DNA of 64,000 nucleotides from Moraxella boevrei DSM 14165 (GTDB lineage: Bacteria > Pseudomonadota > Gammaproteobacteria > Pseudomonadales > Moraxellaceae), in assembly GCF_000379845.1 (NCBI RefSeq), contig NZ_KB903793.1, positions 1 through 64,000 of the forward strand. The letters are read 5' to 3'. The notes under the pieces are model-generated. The model was given only the letters and a program-made list of their open reading frames with translations, did no database searches and had not been told where the DNA came from. The position numbers were made by a program, and so were the translations under genes. Each line of letters opens with the position of its first letter. The first letter of the stretch is position 1. Shown here one piece after another: positions 10,259-21,200 of the stretch.

Positions 10259-12313
10259 ATGACTTTTTTAGCAAAAAATTTTAAAAAATCTGTCTTAGTT
10301 GGTGTATTATTAGCAAGCCATTTAACCCAGCCAATCGCCCATTCTGCAAGTCTTGGCGATTTATTCGGTAATGCCACAACAACGAGCGAAATTTTACCTG
10401 CTCATCAAGCCTTTCAAGTGTTTCCTACCCAAAAAGGCAATGTCATCAGCGTTCGGGTTGAAGTACAGGACGGCTATTATGCCTACCAAGATAAACTTAA
10501 ACTTGAGTTACCAAAAGGCATCACCGCAACGCCGTTCAGTTTTAACATTGAGCCAAAACTGATAGATGATCCAGATTTTGGGCGTGTGCCTGTGTTTGAA
10601 CAGACCGTGACTGCTACCGCTACGTTAATGAGCGATGTGAACATTGATAAAACCCAAGCCACATTAAAATGGCAGGGCTGTGCCAAAGCAGGTCTATGCT
10701 ATCCACCTGAAAAAGTAAATTTTACCATTCAAAATTTATCGGCGACCGCAGAAAAAACGCAAACCAATCAAAAAGATACAACAAAATCAGAACAACAAAA
10801 ACAATCGGTTGCACCTGCCAGTTCGGTGACTGAAACTAAAAAATTGCAAACATCTGAAAAAACAGATAAACTGGATAAAAATCAAATAGTTGCAAGCGGT
10901 ACTCATCTTGCATCAACCACTGCATCAAGCACCGCTTTAACCGCAAGCGTTGCTTCAAGCGGTCTGGCAACGCCAATTTCTCAAGATAACCTATCCGAAA
11001 ATAGTTTAGCACAAAACACCAGCGAACAAAATACGGTTAATTTGGATTTAACCCATAACGAAAATCAAGATATTTTTGGGTTGGCAGAGCATACTGGCTT
11101 GGCGTTGGTGCTGTTGTTTTTGGCAGGGCTTGGCTTGGCGTTTACACCCTGTGTGTTACCCATGTTGCCGATTGTTGCCAATATTGTTGCTCGTCAGCAT
11201 AATCCGTCCGCCAAAAAAGGCTTATTATTAACAGGTGGCTATGGGCTTGGGGTGGCGACTAGCTACGGTATGCTAGGGGCGTTAATTGCGGTGTTTGGTC
11301 AGTCGCTTGGGGTGATGAGCTTATTACAAAATCCAACAGTTTTGTTAAGTTTTGCATTACTCTTTGTGTTGCTTGGCTTATATATGTTGGATTTGTTGCC
11401 CATTCGTTTGCCTGCTAAACTTAGTATGAAATTGCAAGGTTTAACCCAAGTTGGCGAAAAGCGTTTGGGGAGTGTAACAGGTAGTTTTATCACAGGATTT
11501 TTCTCGGCGTTAGTGGTGTCACCTTGTGTGTCTGCACCGCTGGCAGGGGCATTGGCAGGGGTGGCAACCATTGGCAATCCTGTGATTGGTTTTTTTGCTT
11601 TATTTATGTTGGGTTTGGGTTTATCTACTCCGCTCATGTTGCTGGGTGCAACGCAAGGTAACTTTATGCCAAAGGCAGGCGAGTGGATGAACTGGGTAAA
11701 ATCAGGTTTTGCCTTGATGATGTTTGCGGTTGCTTTGCTGATGATTGAGCGGATTTTTGTGAGCAGTTTGATGCTTGCTTTATGGGCGGTTTGGTTCGCT
11801 GTGGTAGCGATGTGGGCGTATCATTGGCAGGGACGTGGTCAGTTGCTAAGTAAGGCGGTTGCCCTTGTATTGACGATTTGGACGGCGATTTTGATGATAG
11901 GTGTGGCGTTAGGCAGTCAAGACAGTTGGCAACCGTTAAAACCTTTGACAAATAAAGCCGTTAGCACACAGGTTGTTCAAAATCATTCGGCGATAAAAAT
12001 TCATAAACTTACTGAGCTTGAGCCATTATTGGCACAATACCCCAATGTATTGGTGGATGTAACTGCTGAATGGTGCATTGAATGTCGGATTATGGAAAAA
12101 ACCTTGTTTGCCAATCCACCCAGTAATTTGGCAAATTGGCAAGTGGTAAAATTGGACGTGACCGAAAATACGCCAGATAGCAAGGCAGTGTATGAAAAAT
12201 TGCAAGTGTTTGGTCCACCTGTGTTGTTATATTTTCAAAATGGCAAATTGGTAGCACGCCAAAATGGTGAAACCAAGCGGGCGGATTTTGAAAGCGTGTT
12301 AAATCGTTTGTAA
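10259..12313 (+). CDS. dsbD: Thiol:disulfide interchange protein DsbD
   Basis: 684 residues from ATG 10259 (a TTG at 10247 is in frame but weak). All three modules are present: a periplasmic N-terminal domain with C141 and C147 (GCAKAGLCYPP), a membrane domain of about eight helices with C298 (TPCVLPML) and C423 (SPCVSAPL), and a C-terminal thioredoxin domain with C606-C609 (EWCIEC). It carries electrons from cytoplasmic thioredoxin to the periplasm to keep DsbC and cytochrome-c maturation factors reduced. A long S/T/Q/K-rich linker (about 160-270) between the first two modules is unusual. gspG is directly upstream. Confidence 0.95.
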   Translation: MTFLAKNFKKSVLVGVLLASHLTQPIAHSASLGDLFGNATTTSEILPAHQAFQVFPTQKGNVISVRVEVQDGYYAYQDKLKLELPKGITATPFSFNIEPKLIDDPDFGRVPVFEQTVTATATLMSDVNIDKTQATLKWQGCAKAGLCYPPEKVNFTIQNLSATAEKTQTNQKDTTKSEQQKQSVAPASSVTETKKLQTSEKTDKLDKNQIVASGTHLASTTASSTALTASVASSGLATPISQDNLSENSLAQNTSEQNTVNLDLTHNENQDIFGLAEHTGLALVLLFLAGLGLAFTPCVLPMLPIVANIVARQHNPSAKKGLLLTGGYGLGVATSYGMLGALIAVFGQSLGVMSLLQNPTVLLSFALLFVLLGLYMLDLLPIRLPAKLSMKLQGLTQVGEKRLGSVTGSFITGFFSALVVSPCVSAPLAGALAGVATIGNPVIGFFALFMLGLGLSTPLMLLGATQGNFMPKAGEWMNWVKSGFALMMFAVALLMIERIFVSSLMLALWAVWFAVVAMWAYHWQGRGQLLSKAVALVLTIWTAILMIGVALGSQDSWQPLKPLTNKAVSTQVVQNHSAIKIHKLTELEPLLAQYPNVLVDVTAEWCIECRIMEKTLFANPPSNLANWQVVKLDVTENTPDSKAVYEKLQVFGPPVLLYFQNGKLVARQNGETKRADFESVLNRL

Positions 12314-12352
12314 TTATTTTAAACCTTTATCAATATATCAATGAGTTATATC

Positions 12353-12904
12353 ATGAAACCGATTTTTGTGTTATCTTTGTTTGGTGTGTTGAGCTTAACG
12401 GCGTGTTTTGATGACAATCAGCACGCTCAAAACCCTGTCCAATCTGCTAATGTTGCTGAAAATACCACTTAAAATAGCCTAAGTAATCCAAAAATTTCTG
12501 CATAAAACTCTAGCCAAAATACATACAAACTTAAGCAAGGTACTGCAAAAACGATTTGTAACAACCAAGCAATTTATCAAGCCTACCAAGCCAAAAATGA
12601 AAATCGTAAAGTGCAAGTATTGGCGTGTGCAACGGTAGCAAAAGTATTGCCCGACGATAATAAAGGGAGTCGGCATCAGCGGTTTTTGATAAAAATTGAC
12701 AATTATCCAAAAATGAGCGTACTCGTTGCCCATAACATTGACCTTGCCCCAAAAGTGAAAAACATTCAGCCCAATACGCCAATCAAAATTTATGGTGAAT
12801 ACATTTATAATGAAAAAGGGGGGGTGCTACATTGGACACACCAAGATCCTACTAGTCGTCATCAGCATGGTTGGATTGAGTATGATGGTGAGCGTTATAG
12901 GTGA
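12353..12904 (+). pseudogene. DUF3465 lipoprotein gene interrupted by two in-frame TAA codons
   Basis: An ATG at 12353 begins a lipoprotein signal (VLSLFGVLSLTAC) and reads 39 codons to TAA at 12470. The same frame continues through a second TAA at 12503 into a complete DUF3465-type domain (CNNQAIYQAYQAKNENRKVQ; VLPDDNKGSRHQRF; VAHNIDLAPKVKN; GGVLHWTHQDP) ending at 12904. Both stops fall in an N/S/Q-rich linker and each is one C-to-T change from CAA (Gln). The gene is therefore probably recently inactivated; alternatively an internal start could make a signal-less domain. Frame and domain are seen directly; the ancestral state is inferred. Confidence 0.75.
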
Positions 12905-13040
12905 ATTCTTGTCTAGTCTGTTAAGCTTTTTTAACAAGTCATCGTTTATTTTGTTTGTTTGGCGAAAAAACATTGCAGTTTTCTAGCGATTGTGTCAAGA
13001 TACTGTGTTATTTTTCGCTTCTGTAAGTCAAGGCATCATC

Positions 13041-14423
13041 ATGGCACATTCTGTTTCTTCTATTCGCATTCCATTATTGACATTATCAAGTTTATCTTTA
13101 ATGATGTTAAGCACCTCTACACAATCCGCGGTGCAAAAATCGCAAACGCTGAAAAAAACCGGAGAACCTGTCGTTCAAGTCCAAACCCAAATTGACAAAT
13201 TTTCCCAATGTTCGCAAATTGGCGATAACGTGTTGCGTTTGGCGTGTTATGATAAACTTGTGGCAGGTGATGTGACGCTGACCCAAAAAGTACCGTTGGA
13301 CTTGAGCAAAACCGTGAGCAACAGTATCCAAGCGGGCAAAGTTGCCCCTGTGTTGGTTAACGGTGAACAAGTTGAATTGAATAAAGAAACCGTGTTGCAA
13401 TCCATTAAAAGTGGGGTAAATGACACCAATAAAGCAAATGTGATGAATAATAAAGTAGCTGAAACGACCGCCACAACACCAACGGCTGACATTCAAGCTA
13501 TTGAAAAAACTGAGAAAAAAGCCAATTTTCATTTGCAAAATGCCGACCAAAAAGAACGTGAAATTTTACAAGCGGTTGGCGTCAGCAATGACGATGTGGC
13601 AAGCTACAGCCCATTAAGTCAAATGTTTGACCTTGACCGCAACGACCCTGCGGGTTTATTTACTTTGCGTCCGCATTATCAGACCTATTTTTTACCTGTT
13701 TTTGCTCACAAAGACCCGAACGAAACCCCCCATACCCCAACCCATGAACTGCCTGCCGATTATCCAGATTTGCAACATGTTGAAAGTAAAATGCAAATTT
13801 CGGTAAAAACCAAAATGTTACAAGACGTCTTTCACACCAATGCGGATGTGTGGTTTGGTTATACCCAACAATCGTATTGGCAGGTGTATAATGAGAGTCA
13901 GTCACGTCCGTTCCGTGTGTCTGATTATCAACCAGAAATTTTTATCACCCAACCTGCTAAGGCGGATTTGCCGTTTGGTGGTGATTTACGCATGATTGGG
14001 GCAGGATTGGTGCATCAGTCAAATGGACAATCCGACCCATTGTCACGTTCGTGGAATCGGGCGTATCTCATGGGCGGTATGGAGTGGGGCAAATTAACCG
14101 TTGTGCCACGAGCATGGTTTATTTTTCCCAGTTTGAAAGAAGCTGATGATAGAGACAACGAAGATATTGGCGATTATATGGGCTATAGCGATATCCGCTG
14201 GCAATATCCGCTTGCCAACAAAGACACCGTTGGCGGTTTTGTCCGCTTTAATCCTTTAAAAGGCAAAGGAGCTATTCAGATTGACTATGCACGTCCCTTG
14301 CGTGGCGGTATGAAAGCCTATATACAACTATTTCATGGTTATGGCGAAAACATTCAAGATTATAATCATGAAAGTACCAATATCGGCGTGGGCTTAATGT
14401 TTAACGATTTTTCAGGCTTATAA
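13041..14423 (+). CDS. pldA: Outer membrane phospholipase A (OMPLA)
   Basis: 460 residues from ATG 13041 (AAGG upstream); longer in-frame TTG starts are rejected because they spoil the signal peptide. Signal peptide to about residue 27, a periplasmic extension to about 240, then the 12-strand barrel. The active site is H325, S327 and N339 (VHQSNGQSDPLSRSWNR), with the same 2- and 12-residue spacing as the E. coli enzyme (His142, Ser144, Asn156). It hydrolyses phospholipids that reach the outer leaflet. The long N-terminal extension resembles that in other Moraxellaceae-type PldA proteins as far as I recall. Confidence 0.92.
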   Translation: MAHSVSSIRIPLLTLSSLSLMMLSTSTQSAVQKSQTLKKTGEPVVQVQTQIDKFSQCSQIGDNVLRLACYDKLVAGDVTLTQKVPLDLSKTVSNSIQAGKVAPVLVNGEQVELNKETVLQSIKSGVNDTNKANVMNNKVAETTATTPTADIQAIEKTEKKANFHLQNADQKEREILQAVGVSNDDVASYSPLSQMFDLDRNDPAGLFTLRPHYQTYFLPVFAHKDPNETPHTPTHELPADYPDLQHVESKMQISVKTKMLQDVFHTNADVWFGYTQQSYWQVYNESQSRPFRVSDYQPEIFITQPAKADLPFGGDLRMIGAGLVHQSNGQSDPLSRSWNRAYLMGGMEWGKLTVVPRAWFIFPSLKEADDRDNEDIGDYMGYSDIRWQYPLANKDTVGGFVRFNPLKGKGAIQIDYARPLRGGMKAYIQLFHGYGENIQDYNHESTNIGVGLMFNDFSGL

Positions 14424-14427
14424 AGCA

Positions 14428-15195
14428 ATGCTTTTGCCAAAAACGTGGTGGCAACTACCTTTTGCAGGGGCGTTATTATTACATGGTAAAGTTATCAACA
14501 AATGTCAATTTTGCTCATTAAATTCTTGTCAACATTTGCCCATAGATGACGTTCAAGATGGAATTAATCCACATTGGTTTAACCGTCTCGCATTTTTGTG
14601 CAACGATTGCCATCAAGCGATTGCATGGCAACAGTCCACGTTCAATTTAACCACTGATTTTAGCAATCAACCCACCATTCAAGGTATTGCAAGCGGTTAT
14701 TACGATTATCCACTCAATCATGCGATGACTCAGTTTAAAAATCATCATGAACTACGTCAGCTAATGATACTTATCCACGCTATTCGTCAATTACAGCTAC
14801 CGAAAGGTTGCCATCCAAAAAATAGTGCGATTGTCATCGTGCCAACTACTACCAAACGCTTGGTTGAGCGTGGGTTTAATCCGTTATTTATGCTAACTTT
14901 ATATTTAAGTTTTCATTGGCAAATGCCGATTTTTATGCAAATCGGTCGTGAAGAACGCCTGCACCAACAAGGGCTAAGCCGTGAACAACGCCTTGATAAT
15001 GTGAAAAATGCCTTTTATTTTGACACAATTCCAAAGGTAAAAAACTTGATTTTCTTTGATGATGTAGTAACCACAGGAGCGACGCTACAAGCGGTGCTTA
15101 ATGGTTTATTTAACCAAATTAAACCAAGACTCAAAAACCCCAATATCAATCCTTACCGTATCCATGCTCGAGCGGTTTTGCATGGGCGAATTTAA
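14428..15195 (+). CDS. comF: ComF-family phosphoribosyltransferase-like protein
   Basis: 255 residues. N-terminal cysteine cluster C26, C29, C34, C58, C61 looks like a small zinc site. The C-terminal half is a type I phosphoribosyltransferase fold with the PRPP loop FFDDVVTTGATLQ near residues 209-221. ComF is needed for natural transformation, acting at DNA import across the inner membrane with helicase partners. It starts four bases after pldA, so both are probably one transcript, and the type IV pilus genes that support transformation follow at once. Confidence 0.9.
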   Translation: MLLPKTWWQLPFAGALLLHGKVINKCQFCSLNSCQHLPIDDVQDGINPHWFNRLAFLCNDCHQAIAWQQSTFNLTTDFSNQPTIQGIASGYYDYPLNHAMTQFKNHHELRQLMILIHAIRQLQLPKGCHPKNSAIVIVPTTTKRLVERGFNPLFMLTLYLSFHWQMPIFMQIGREERLHQQGLSREQRLDNVKNAFYFDTIPKVKNLIFFDDVVTTGATLQAVLNGLFNQIKPRLKNPNINPYRIHARAVLHGRI

Positions 15196-15395
15196 CCACA
15201 AAATTTTATTATTTTAATAATAACGCTTTCTTTACCATTTATCGCATATCCATTAACAAAGTAGGTTATTTTTGTTAAAATTGTTGTATATTATGATGGC
15301 TTAGCAAAAAATATTAACATTTTTATCAGTATTTGATAATACGGTATGTTTTTTGCATCATAACTAATTATTTTTTGAATTTTGAGAGAATTTTC

Positions 15396-15863
15396 ATGAG
15401 ACATTCTGTCAATCAGTCGGGTTTTACGCTAATAGAGCTGATGATAACCATTGCGATTATGGGGGTTATTGCATCACTCGCCGCTCCGTCTATGAATGAA
15501 CAAATAGCAAGTATGCGCCAAAAAGAAGCGACAAATTTGTTAGAGAATACCTTGCGTCAAGCCCGTACTGATGCCATGATTTATCGTGTTCCTATCACTG
15601 TAACTGTGAATAATACAGCAAAAACTATTACTACGACATCAACACGAAAAAATGCAATTGATGTTGTACAAAATTATAATCCAAAAATTAATGTAACAAC
15701 CACTAGTGCTAGTGCAATGACAGTTACGTTTACCCCTACAAAAACAGCAAGGTCCGTAATTTTTAGGGTTTGTCATAATAACAGAGCAAGTGACCAGTTA
15801 GATATCACCGTGGCAGATAATGCTAATATTTCAGCATCAAAAACGATAGGGGGTTGCTCATGA
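15396..15863 (+). CDS. fimT: Minor pilin FimT/FimU (GspH family)
   Basis: 155 residues from ATG 15396 (GAGAGA upstream). Prepilin leader ends at G9 ([19 protein letters not shown]) with mature Glu5. The GspH-like domain follows (RQKEATNLLENTLRQARTDA). It is the first gene of the minor pilin operon, whose products form the priming tip complex of type IV pili. FimT-type minor pilins can bind DNA during transformation in related bacteria; FimU is the positional equivalent in Pseudomonas, and sequence alone does not separate them. Four-base overlap with pilV. Confidence 0.88.
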   Translation: MRHSVNQSGFTLIELMITIAIMGVIASLAAPSMNEQIASMRQKEATNLLENTLRQARTDAMIYRVPITVTVNNTAKTITTTSTRKNAIDVVQNYNPKINVTTTSASAMTVTFTPTKTARSVIFRVCHNNRASDQLDITVADNANISASKTIGGCS

Positions 15864-16384
15864 CAGCAAAATATAGTCAACAAGGCATCGGTTTAATTGA
15901 AGTGTTGATTGCCTTGCTACTATTAGCAGTGGCAATGTTGGGTTTCTCAGCCATGCAAATCAATGCGGTCAAAGCTACTGATGAAAGTCTGATGCGAACC
16001 CGTGCCATGTCTGTGATGCGTGGTGGTGCAGATGCGATAAGAGCTTATAGCATCGATGCTGAAAAAGATGCTTTCGTAGCAGGCGTTAATTCTAATAAAG
16101 CCAAAATTTCTTGTCAAATAGCTTCTGCTTGCACATCTGAGCAAATGGCAAATAATGATGGGGTAAATTTGCGTGAATTTGCAACGGCAAATGAAATGCA
16201 AATCCGTGTGATAGATTGTCCAGAAACAACAAGTACACAAACTCGCCAATGTATGATTGCAAGCTGGGGGAAAACTGACCCACAGCTGACAAACGATAAA
16301 CCTGCGACAGGTAGAGTAAACTGTGCGGACAACGCTGGTGTTTATAATGCAGGTGCGACTTGCTTTATCATGGAGGCATACTAA
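15860..16384 (+). CDS. pilV: Minor pilin PilV
   Basis: 174 residues, ATG overlapping the fimT stop (ATGA). Leader MTAKYSQQG is followed by IGLIEVLIALLLLAVAMLGF, a class III signal with mature Glu5 and an Ile instead of Phe at position +1, common in PilV. Contains four or more cysteines in the second half. Member of the FimU-PilV-PilW-PilX tip complex that carries PilY1. Confidence 0.9.
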   Translation: MTAKYSQQGIGLIEVLIALLLLAVAMLGFSAMQINAVKATDESLMRTRAMSVMRGGADAIRAYSIDAEKDAFVAGVNSNKAKISCQIASACTSEQMANNDGVNLREFATANEMQIRVIDCPETTSTQTRQCMIASWGKTDPQLTNDKPATGRVNCADNAGVYNAGATCFIMEAY

Positions 16385-17301
16385 TGTTAGTTGACAAAAC
16401 TTATCAGCGAGGCTTTACTTTAATTGAGCTGATGATTTCATTGGTGTTAGGTTTATTAATCTCAGCAGCAGCTGTTCAGATTTATATTGCGAACGTTAGG
16501 ACATCCACTACCCAAAAAAGTGGGAGTAGTATACAAGATACTAGTATTTTTGGCATTCAAGCCCTAGAAAAGAATATTCGTCAAGCTAACCTTGGTAACG
16601 AAGAAACTTCTATTACTGACAAAACAGTCGGCGGTGGTATTGTTTTGACCAAGGAAAATATTGGTGCAACAGAGGATAAGCCAGAATGGTTTACTAAATC
16701 AGGTGATGGTTTTTCTAATACAAATGTTGGTAGTGACCAACTAACGATTCAATACCGCAATATCTCAGGAAAAATATGGTCAGACTGTGAAGGCTCCGAT
16801 ATTGCAAATGGCGATATGGTAATCGAGCGTTATTTTATCCGTGCAAATTCTACAATTTTGGCTTGTGATGCAGGTCGCTTGTCAGGTACAGATCAGCCAT
16901 CAGGTATTAAAAGCGGTGCAGGTGCATTATCATTTGGGAATGGTGGTGGTTCTGAGCTGATGTTAGGCGTTGACCAATTTAAAATTTTGTTGGTAACTGA
17001 AGAAACCAAAGATACCGACGGTGACGGTAAACTTGGTAGAAGCTATTTGACACCAACACAGTACAAGGCGATTACAACGACGGATAAGCCTGCTATCACT
17101 GCTGTTAAAATAGCTTTACTAATTCATGGTGTTACGCCAATTCTTGAAAATACTGAGCTAAAAACATTTGATATTTTGGGTACCAGTAATACGCTAAAAG
17201 CAACTGTACCAACAAATACGGTACGCAATAAATATGAAGCGAATGTATTATTGCGTAATGCACGTGTTATTCACTTTGCAACGACAAGTGCAACGCCATA
17301 A
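16384..17301 (+). CDS. pilW: Minor pilin PilW
   Basis: 305 residues; the ATG shares its A with the pilV stop. Leader MLVDKTYQRG precedes [20 protein letters not shown]. The large size fits PilW, the pseudopilin that links the tip pilins. An acidic loop DTDGDGK at D210-K216 has the D-x-D-x-D-G spacing of calcium sites and is a point of interest. C-terminal part VIHFATTSATP is normal for the family, as far as can be judged. Confidence 0.92.
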   Translation: MLVDKTYQRGFTLIELMISLVLGLLISAAAVQIYIANVRTSTTQKSGSSIQDTSIFGIQALEKNIRQANLGNEETSITDKTVGGGIVLTKENIGATEDKPEWFTKSGDGFSNTNVGSDQLTIQYRNISGKIWSDCEGSDIANGDMVIERYFIRANSTILACDAGRLSGTDQPSGIKSGAGALSFGNGGGSELMLGVDQFKILLVTEETKDTDGDGKLGRSYLTPTQYKAITTTDKPAITAVKIALLIHGVTPILENTELKTFDILGTSNTLKATVPTNTVRNKYEANVLLRNARVIHFATTSATP

Positions 17302-17327
17302 GTCGTTAAAATAATGAGAAAAATCAC

Positions 17328-18188
17328 ATGAAATTATCTACTTCACAGATTTGTTTAACACAGCAACCACAACGCCCTACTGTGTTATATCGCCAAACAC
17401 AGCAAGGTGCAACACTGATTGTCGTTTTATTATTTTTAATTTTAGTAATGATAGCAGGAGCGATGGCAGTTAAACAAAGTAACACTGACCTAAAACTGGC
17501 TACCAGCGATCAAATTAATACTACACTTTTGCAGTCATCCGATAGTGCGAATCAAAGCCTAGAGAAAATGGCAAATAGCTTGCCAAATTCACCTCAATAT
17601 AAATTACTGGTAGTCAGTCCGATTGGTGCATTTGGGCATTTTTTATATAGTAGAGAAAATAAAGGGGATGAGTTTGTTTATTGCTATAACCCACGACGCA
17701 ATAACTACTCAGCACGTCAAGCAGTTGTTAAAAAAGCAGGTGGTGGCACACAGCTAAATGCGAATGGTTACTGTGACTATGAAACTGCAAATGACTATAC
17801 TAATGCTCGTCAAACTGTAATGACACAGATGAATATTACAACAACCCCCGCGGTTGAGAATGATGATCCTTTTAAAGATGCAGTGATTGGTAAAGACTCT
17901 ACTAACAGTAGTAGTCAAAAAACACGTTTTGATATCTATTCAACCTCATCGCTACCTGCCTATAACACACCTAAAGATGGGGCACATAGCTGTTATGAAA
18001 GTACGATGATTGAAAAAAATAAGTCAGTAAGTGGCAATAATAACCAATTGCTGACTGATTGTCTCAAACAAGCACAAACCCCTCACAAAGCACTGTATGA
18101 ACAAGCAGTGATTGAAAATAAATCTCATTCAACCACCTGTATTAAGTTTGGTAGTGCTAGTTCTAACCGTTTATTGTGTACTTTATAA
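17328..18188 (+). CDS. pilX: Minor pilin PilX
   Basis: 286 residues. A longer than usual 27-residue leader ends in QQG and is followed by ATLIVVLLFLILVMIAGAMA; the mature position 5 is Val, not Glu. Lack of Glu5 is normal for PilX/GspK-type tip pseudopilins, which need no salt bridge to a preceding subunit. It lies between pilW and pilY1 as in other gamma-proteobacteria. The C-terminal half is polar with scattered cysteines. Confidence 0.88.
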   Translation: MKLSTSQICLTQQPQRPTVLYRQTQQGATLIVVLLFLILVMIAGAMAVKQSNTDLKLATSDQINTTLLQSSDSANQSLEKMANSLPNSPQYKLLVVSPIGAFGHFLYSRENKGDEFVYCYNPRRNNYSARQAVVKKAGGGTQLNANGYCDYETANDYTNARQTVMTQMNITTTPAVENDDPFKDAVIGKDSTNSSSQKTRFDIYSTSSLPAYNTPKDGAHSCYESTMIEKNKSVSGNNNQLLTDCLKQAQTPHKALYEQAVIENKSHSTTCIKFGSASSNRLLCTL

Positions 18189-18227
18189 TATCCTTTAGTG
18201 TTTTTCAATATAATTAATGGTGATTAA

Positions 18228-21200
18228 ATGAAATCTAAAATAAATCAAAAAATCTTATCCACTTCTTTAAAATATTTAGTCGTAGCCATGGCGATGACTG
18301 GTACGAGTGTAACCATCGCAGATGTCAATAAAAAAGAAATCGGTGACCTTGAAATCTATAAACCAGCACAAGGTGGCTCAGCGACTATCGCAATGATGCT
18401 TGATATTTCAGGTTCTATGCTTGAAATTGACCTGCCAGACAGCACCTATAAAGACAGATGGGGGCGTACTAGAAATCAGCCAAATAGAGGTGTTTGGAAT
18501 AATGGATTAAAGTGTCTTTATAACTGGAGAAATGGAAGATTTGCAGGGCAAGTGACAGCAGATACAGTATTGAATGCGTCCAAATATACAGTCAATATTC
18601 CGATTACGCGTGCTGATGGCACACTTGATAGTACCATTTCTATGAACGTTGAAGTTTGCCCTAATACAAAAGATGGTAGAACGAATCTTGAAGGTAATAA
18701 TACAAAGAATATTAAAATTACAGGTGGTGCAACCGACCGTATTACCAATTTAAAATTAGGCCTTGTTGGACTACTGGCAGACGGTACCGCATTGTCGGAG
18801 AATCATCGTATCGCCATGGGCAGCTTTCCCACACCTCTACCAAATGTTATTCGTAATCCCTTTAAATATGCAGGTAATATGCAGGTACCAGCTGAGCGGC
18901 TAACCTTAGAGCATCGCAAGCGTTTGATTAATTATGTATTAGGTTTAAGACCAAATGGTGGTACGCCAATTGCCCATGCTTATCCTGAAGTCGCTTCTTA
19001 TATGTTAGGAGGAACAACACAGACTAATGCTGTAATACGTGCGGGTGGTGGATATGGATTGACGGGTTTTCCAGAATCTGATGCTTCAACAAAAAATGGC
19101 AATGTCTATAAAACACCGCTAAATCCTGATGCTCAGTGTGAAGGCTACGGTATCTACTTTTTAACAGATGGTGCACCCAATGCTTCAGGCGATAACAGTG
19201 CCCCTGTTGTTATGGGTGCTGCACTTGGTATGAACCGTATGCCAAAAAACAATGGTAGACCTCAGCTAACTAACGCAAATACAGAATCTCCTACTCAGGC
19301 TGCTTGGGATTGGATTGGGAATTTTTCTCAAGTATTGAGAACCAAAAACCAGTTTGGTAAAGAAGGGTTAAAAACAGCAACTGTTGGATTTGGTAAGGTT
19401 TTTGACGGATTTACCAATAAAACGGTAACTATTGATAGCGGTGATGGTAAAACTGAAGCCAAAACTATTCCTGACTGTAATTCTGTACGAAGCCAAGATG
19501 CCAAGAACCTGTGCTTATTGGGTTCATTAGATGCTGATTTTGGTAAAGGTGGATTTACTGCCACAGGCGAGCCTAAAGCTCTAGCGGATAGTGTGGTTAA
19601 TTTTATCTCGTCGCTTAATCAAGAACTGCCTTCATCACCGTCAGGTACAATTACTGTACCTGATGACCCATATCGCGTGGATAGTCAACAAGCGATTGCT
19701 TATTTACCAATGGTTGAGGCAAAAGTTGCTGAGAACCCAGCAGTTTGGGCGGGTAACGTAAAAAAATATGCCTTAGATCAAGGGACGCTATACGGTCAAA
19801 ATAACAACAAGCTATTTAATGACGAAGCAGGTTCTCTTAATACAGCCGCAGCAGATTTGTGGAGTCCATCACCAGTACCCTCGTCAGGTAATGCAAATAT
19901 TTCTTCAGGCGGTATGTATGCACGACTAACCGCACCAAATGCAGGATTGGGATCAGGACGTACACTTTATATTGAAGATTTTGGTGCGGATGGTAGAACA
20001 CCCGTAATACGTAAATTCGGTGTAAATGCGAGTGGAAAAGTTACTTTGGATAACAATGTCATTAGCAATACTAACAGATTTAGAGATACCACAACTTATA
20101 CTGAAGAACGTGCAAAAAAACTGCTACACTTTTTAGGTTTTGATAACTTGCCAAATACAGGTAAAATCTTGGACGGTTCTATTACACTGACAAAACCAAC
20201 GAATGAAGTCAAAATTTTGGGCGGTGCGGTTCATTCAAATCCTGTGTCAGTCTCTTACGCAGCAACACTGGATGACTATGGTCAAGTTACAGGTACTCGT
20301 GATGATTATGTGCTATTTGGCTCAATGGACGGTGCATTGCACCTTGTCAACGCTGATAATGCAACCAGCAATGATGGGGGTAAAGAGCAGTTTGCTTTTA
20401 TTCCAAAGTCAATACTACAAAATCAAGATGAGGCTCTAAAAGGCACTCAAGGTACAGGTAAAGCGATAGGTGTACCTTATTTTGGTATTGATGCACCTTG
20501 GATGGTACACGCCGACTATAAATTTGACATTGATAATAATAAAGTTACTGTAGAAACTGCTAAAGATAAAGGCGTATTCGCTTACGGCGGTATGCGTATG
20601 GGTGGCGAAGGGCTATATGGGCTAAAACTCACTAATAAAACGACGCCAGAATTGATGTTTTATTTATCAGACAAAAAGTCAGACGGTACGCCAAATGCTG
20701 ACTTCCAGCGTATGGGGCAAATTTGGGCAAAACCTGTGCGTGCTAAAATCAAAACTAGCAACACCGATAAAGGCACAGACGTACTTGTATTTGGTGGTGG
20801 GTATGATATGAAGTATGAAAGTGAAGACTTTGTTGCCCAAAATGCAGGCGATGTTAAAGGTAATGCTGTTTATATCGTCAATGCTCATACAGGAGCGTTG
20901 ATTTGGTCAGCATCGGGTAGTGCAGGCGGTACAGCCAATACTTCTGTTCCAACCATGAAAAATAGTGTTGTTGCAGGGGTAACTATCCTTGACCGTAACA
21001 ATGATGGCTTTATGGATCATCTTTATTTTGCAGATTTAGGTGGGCAAATATTCCGTGCAGACTTTACCAATGCAGGTGATAAAACTTATGATGCAAAAGG
21101 TGTAGGCACAGCGACAACAAGCTTTAAGAATCAACGTGTAACACGAATTTTGCAACCTGCCTTTAGCGAATCAGAAGCAAAATATGCCCATCGCTTCTAT

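Noticed and set aside
12905-13040. Weak hairpin GTTAA/TTAAC before pldA as a terminator
   Set aside because: Only five base pairs and no convincing T run; not listed.
15196-15395. Sigma-70 or sigma-54 promoter for the fimT operon
   Set aside because: Several AT-rich near matches but none with both boxes at correct spacing; no GG-N10-GC match seen.
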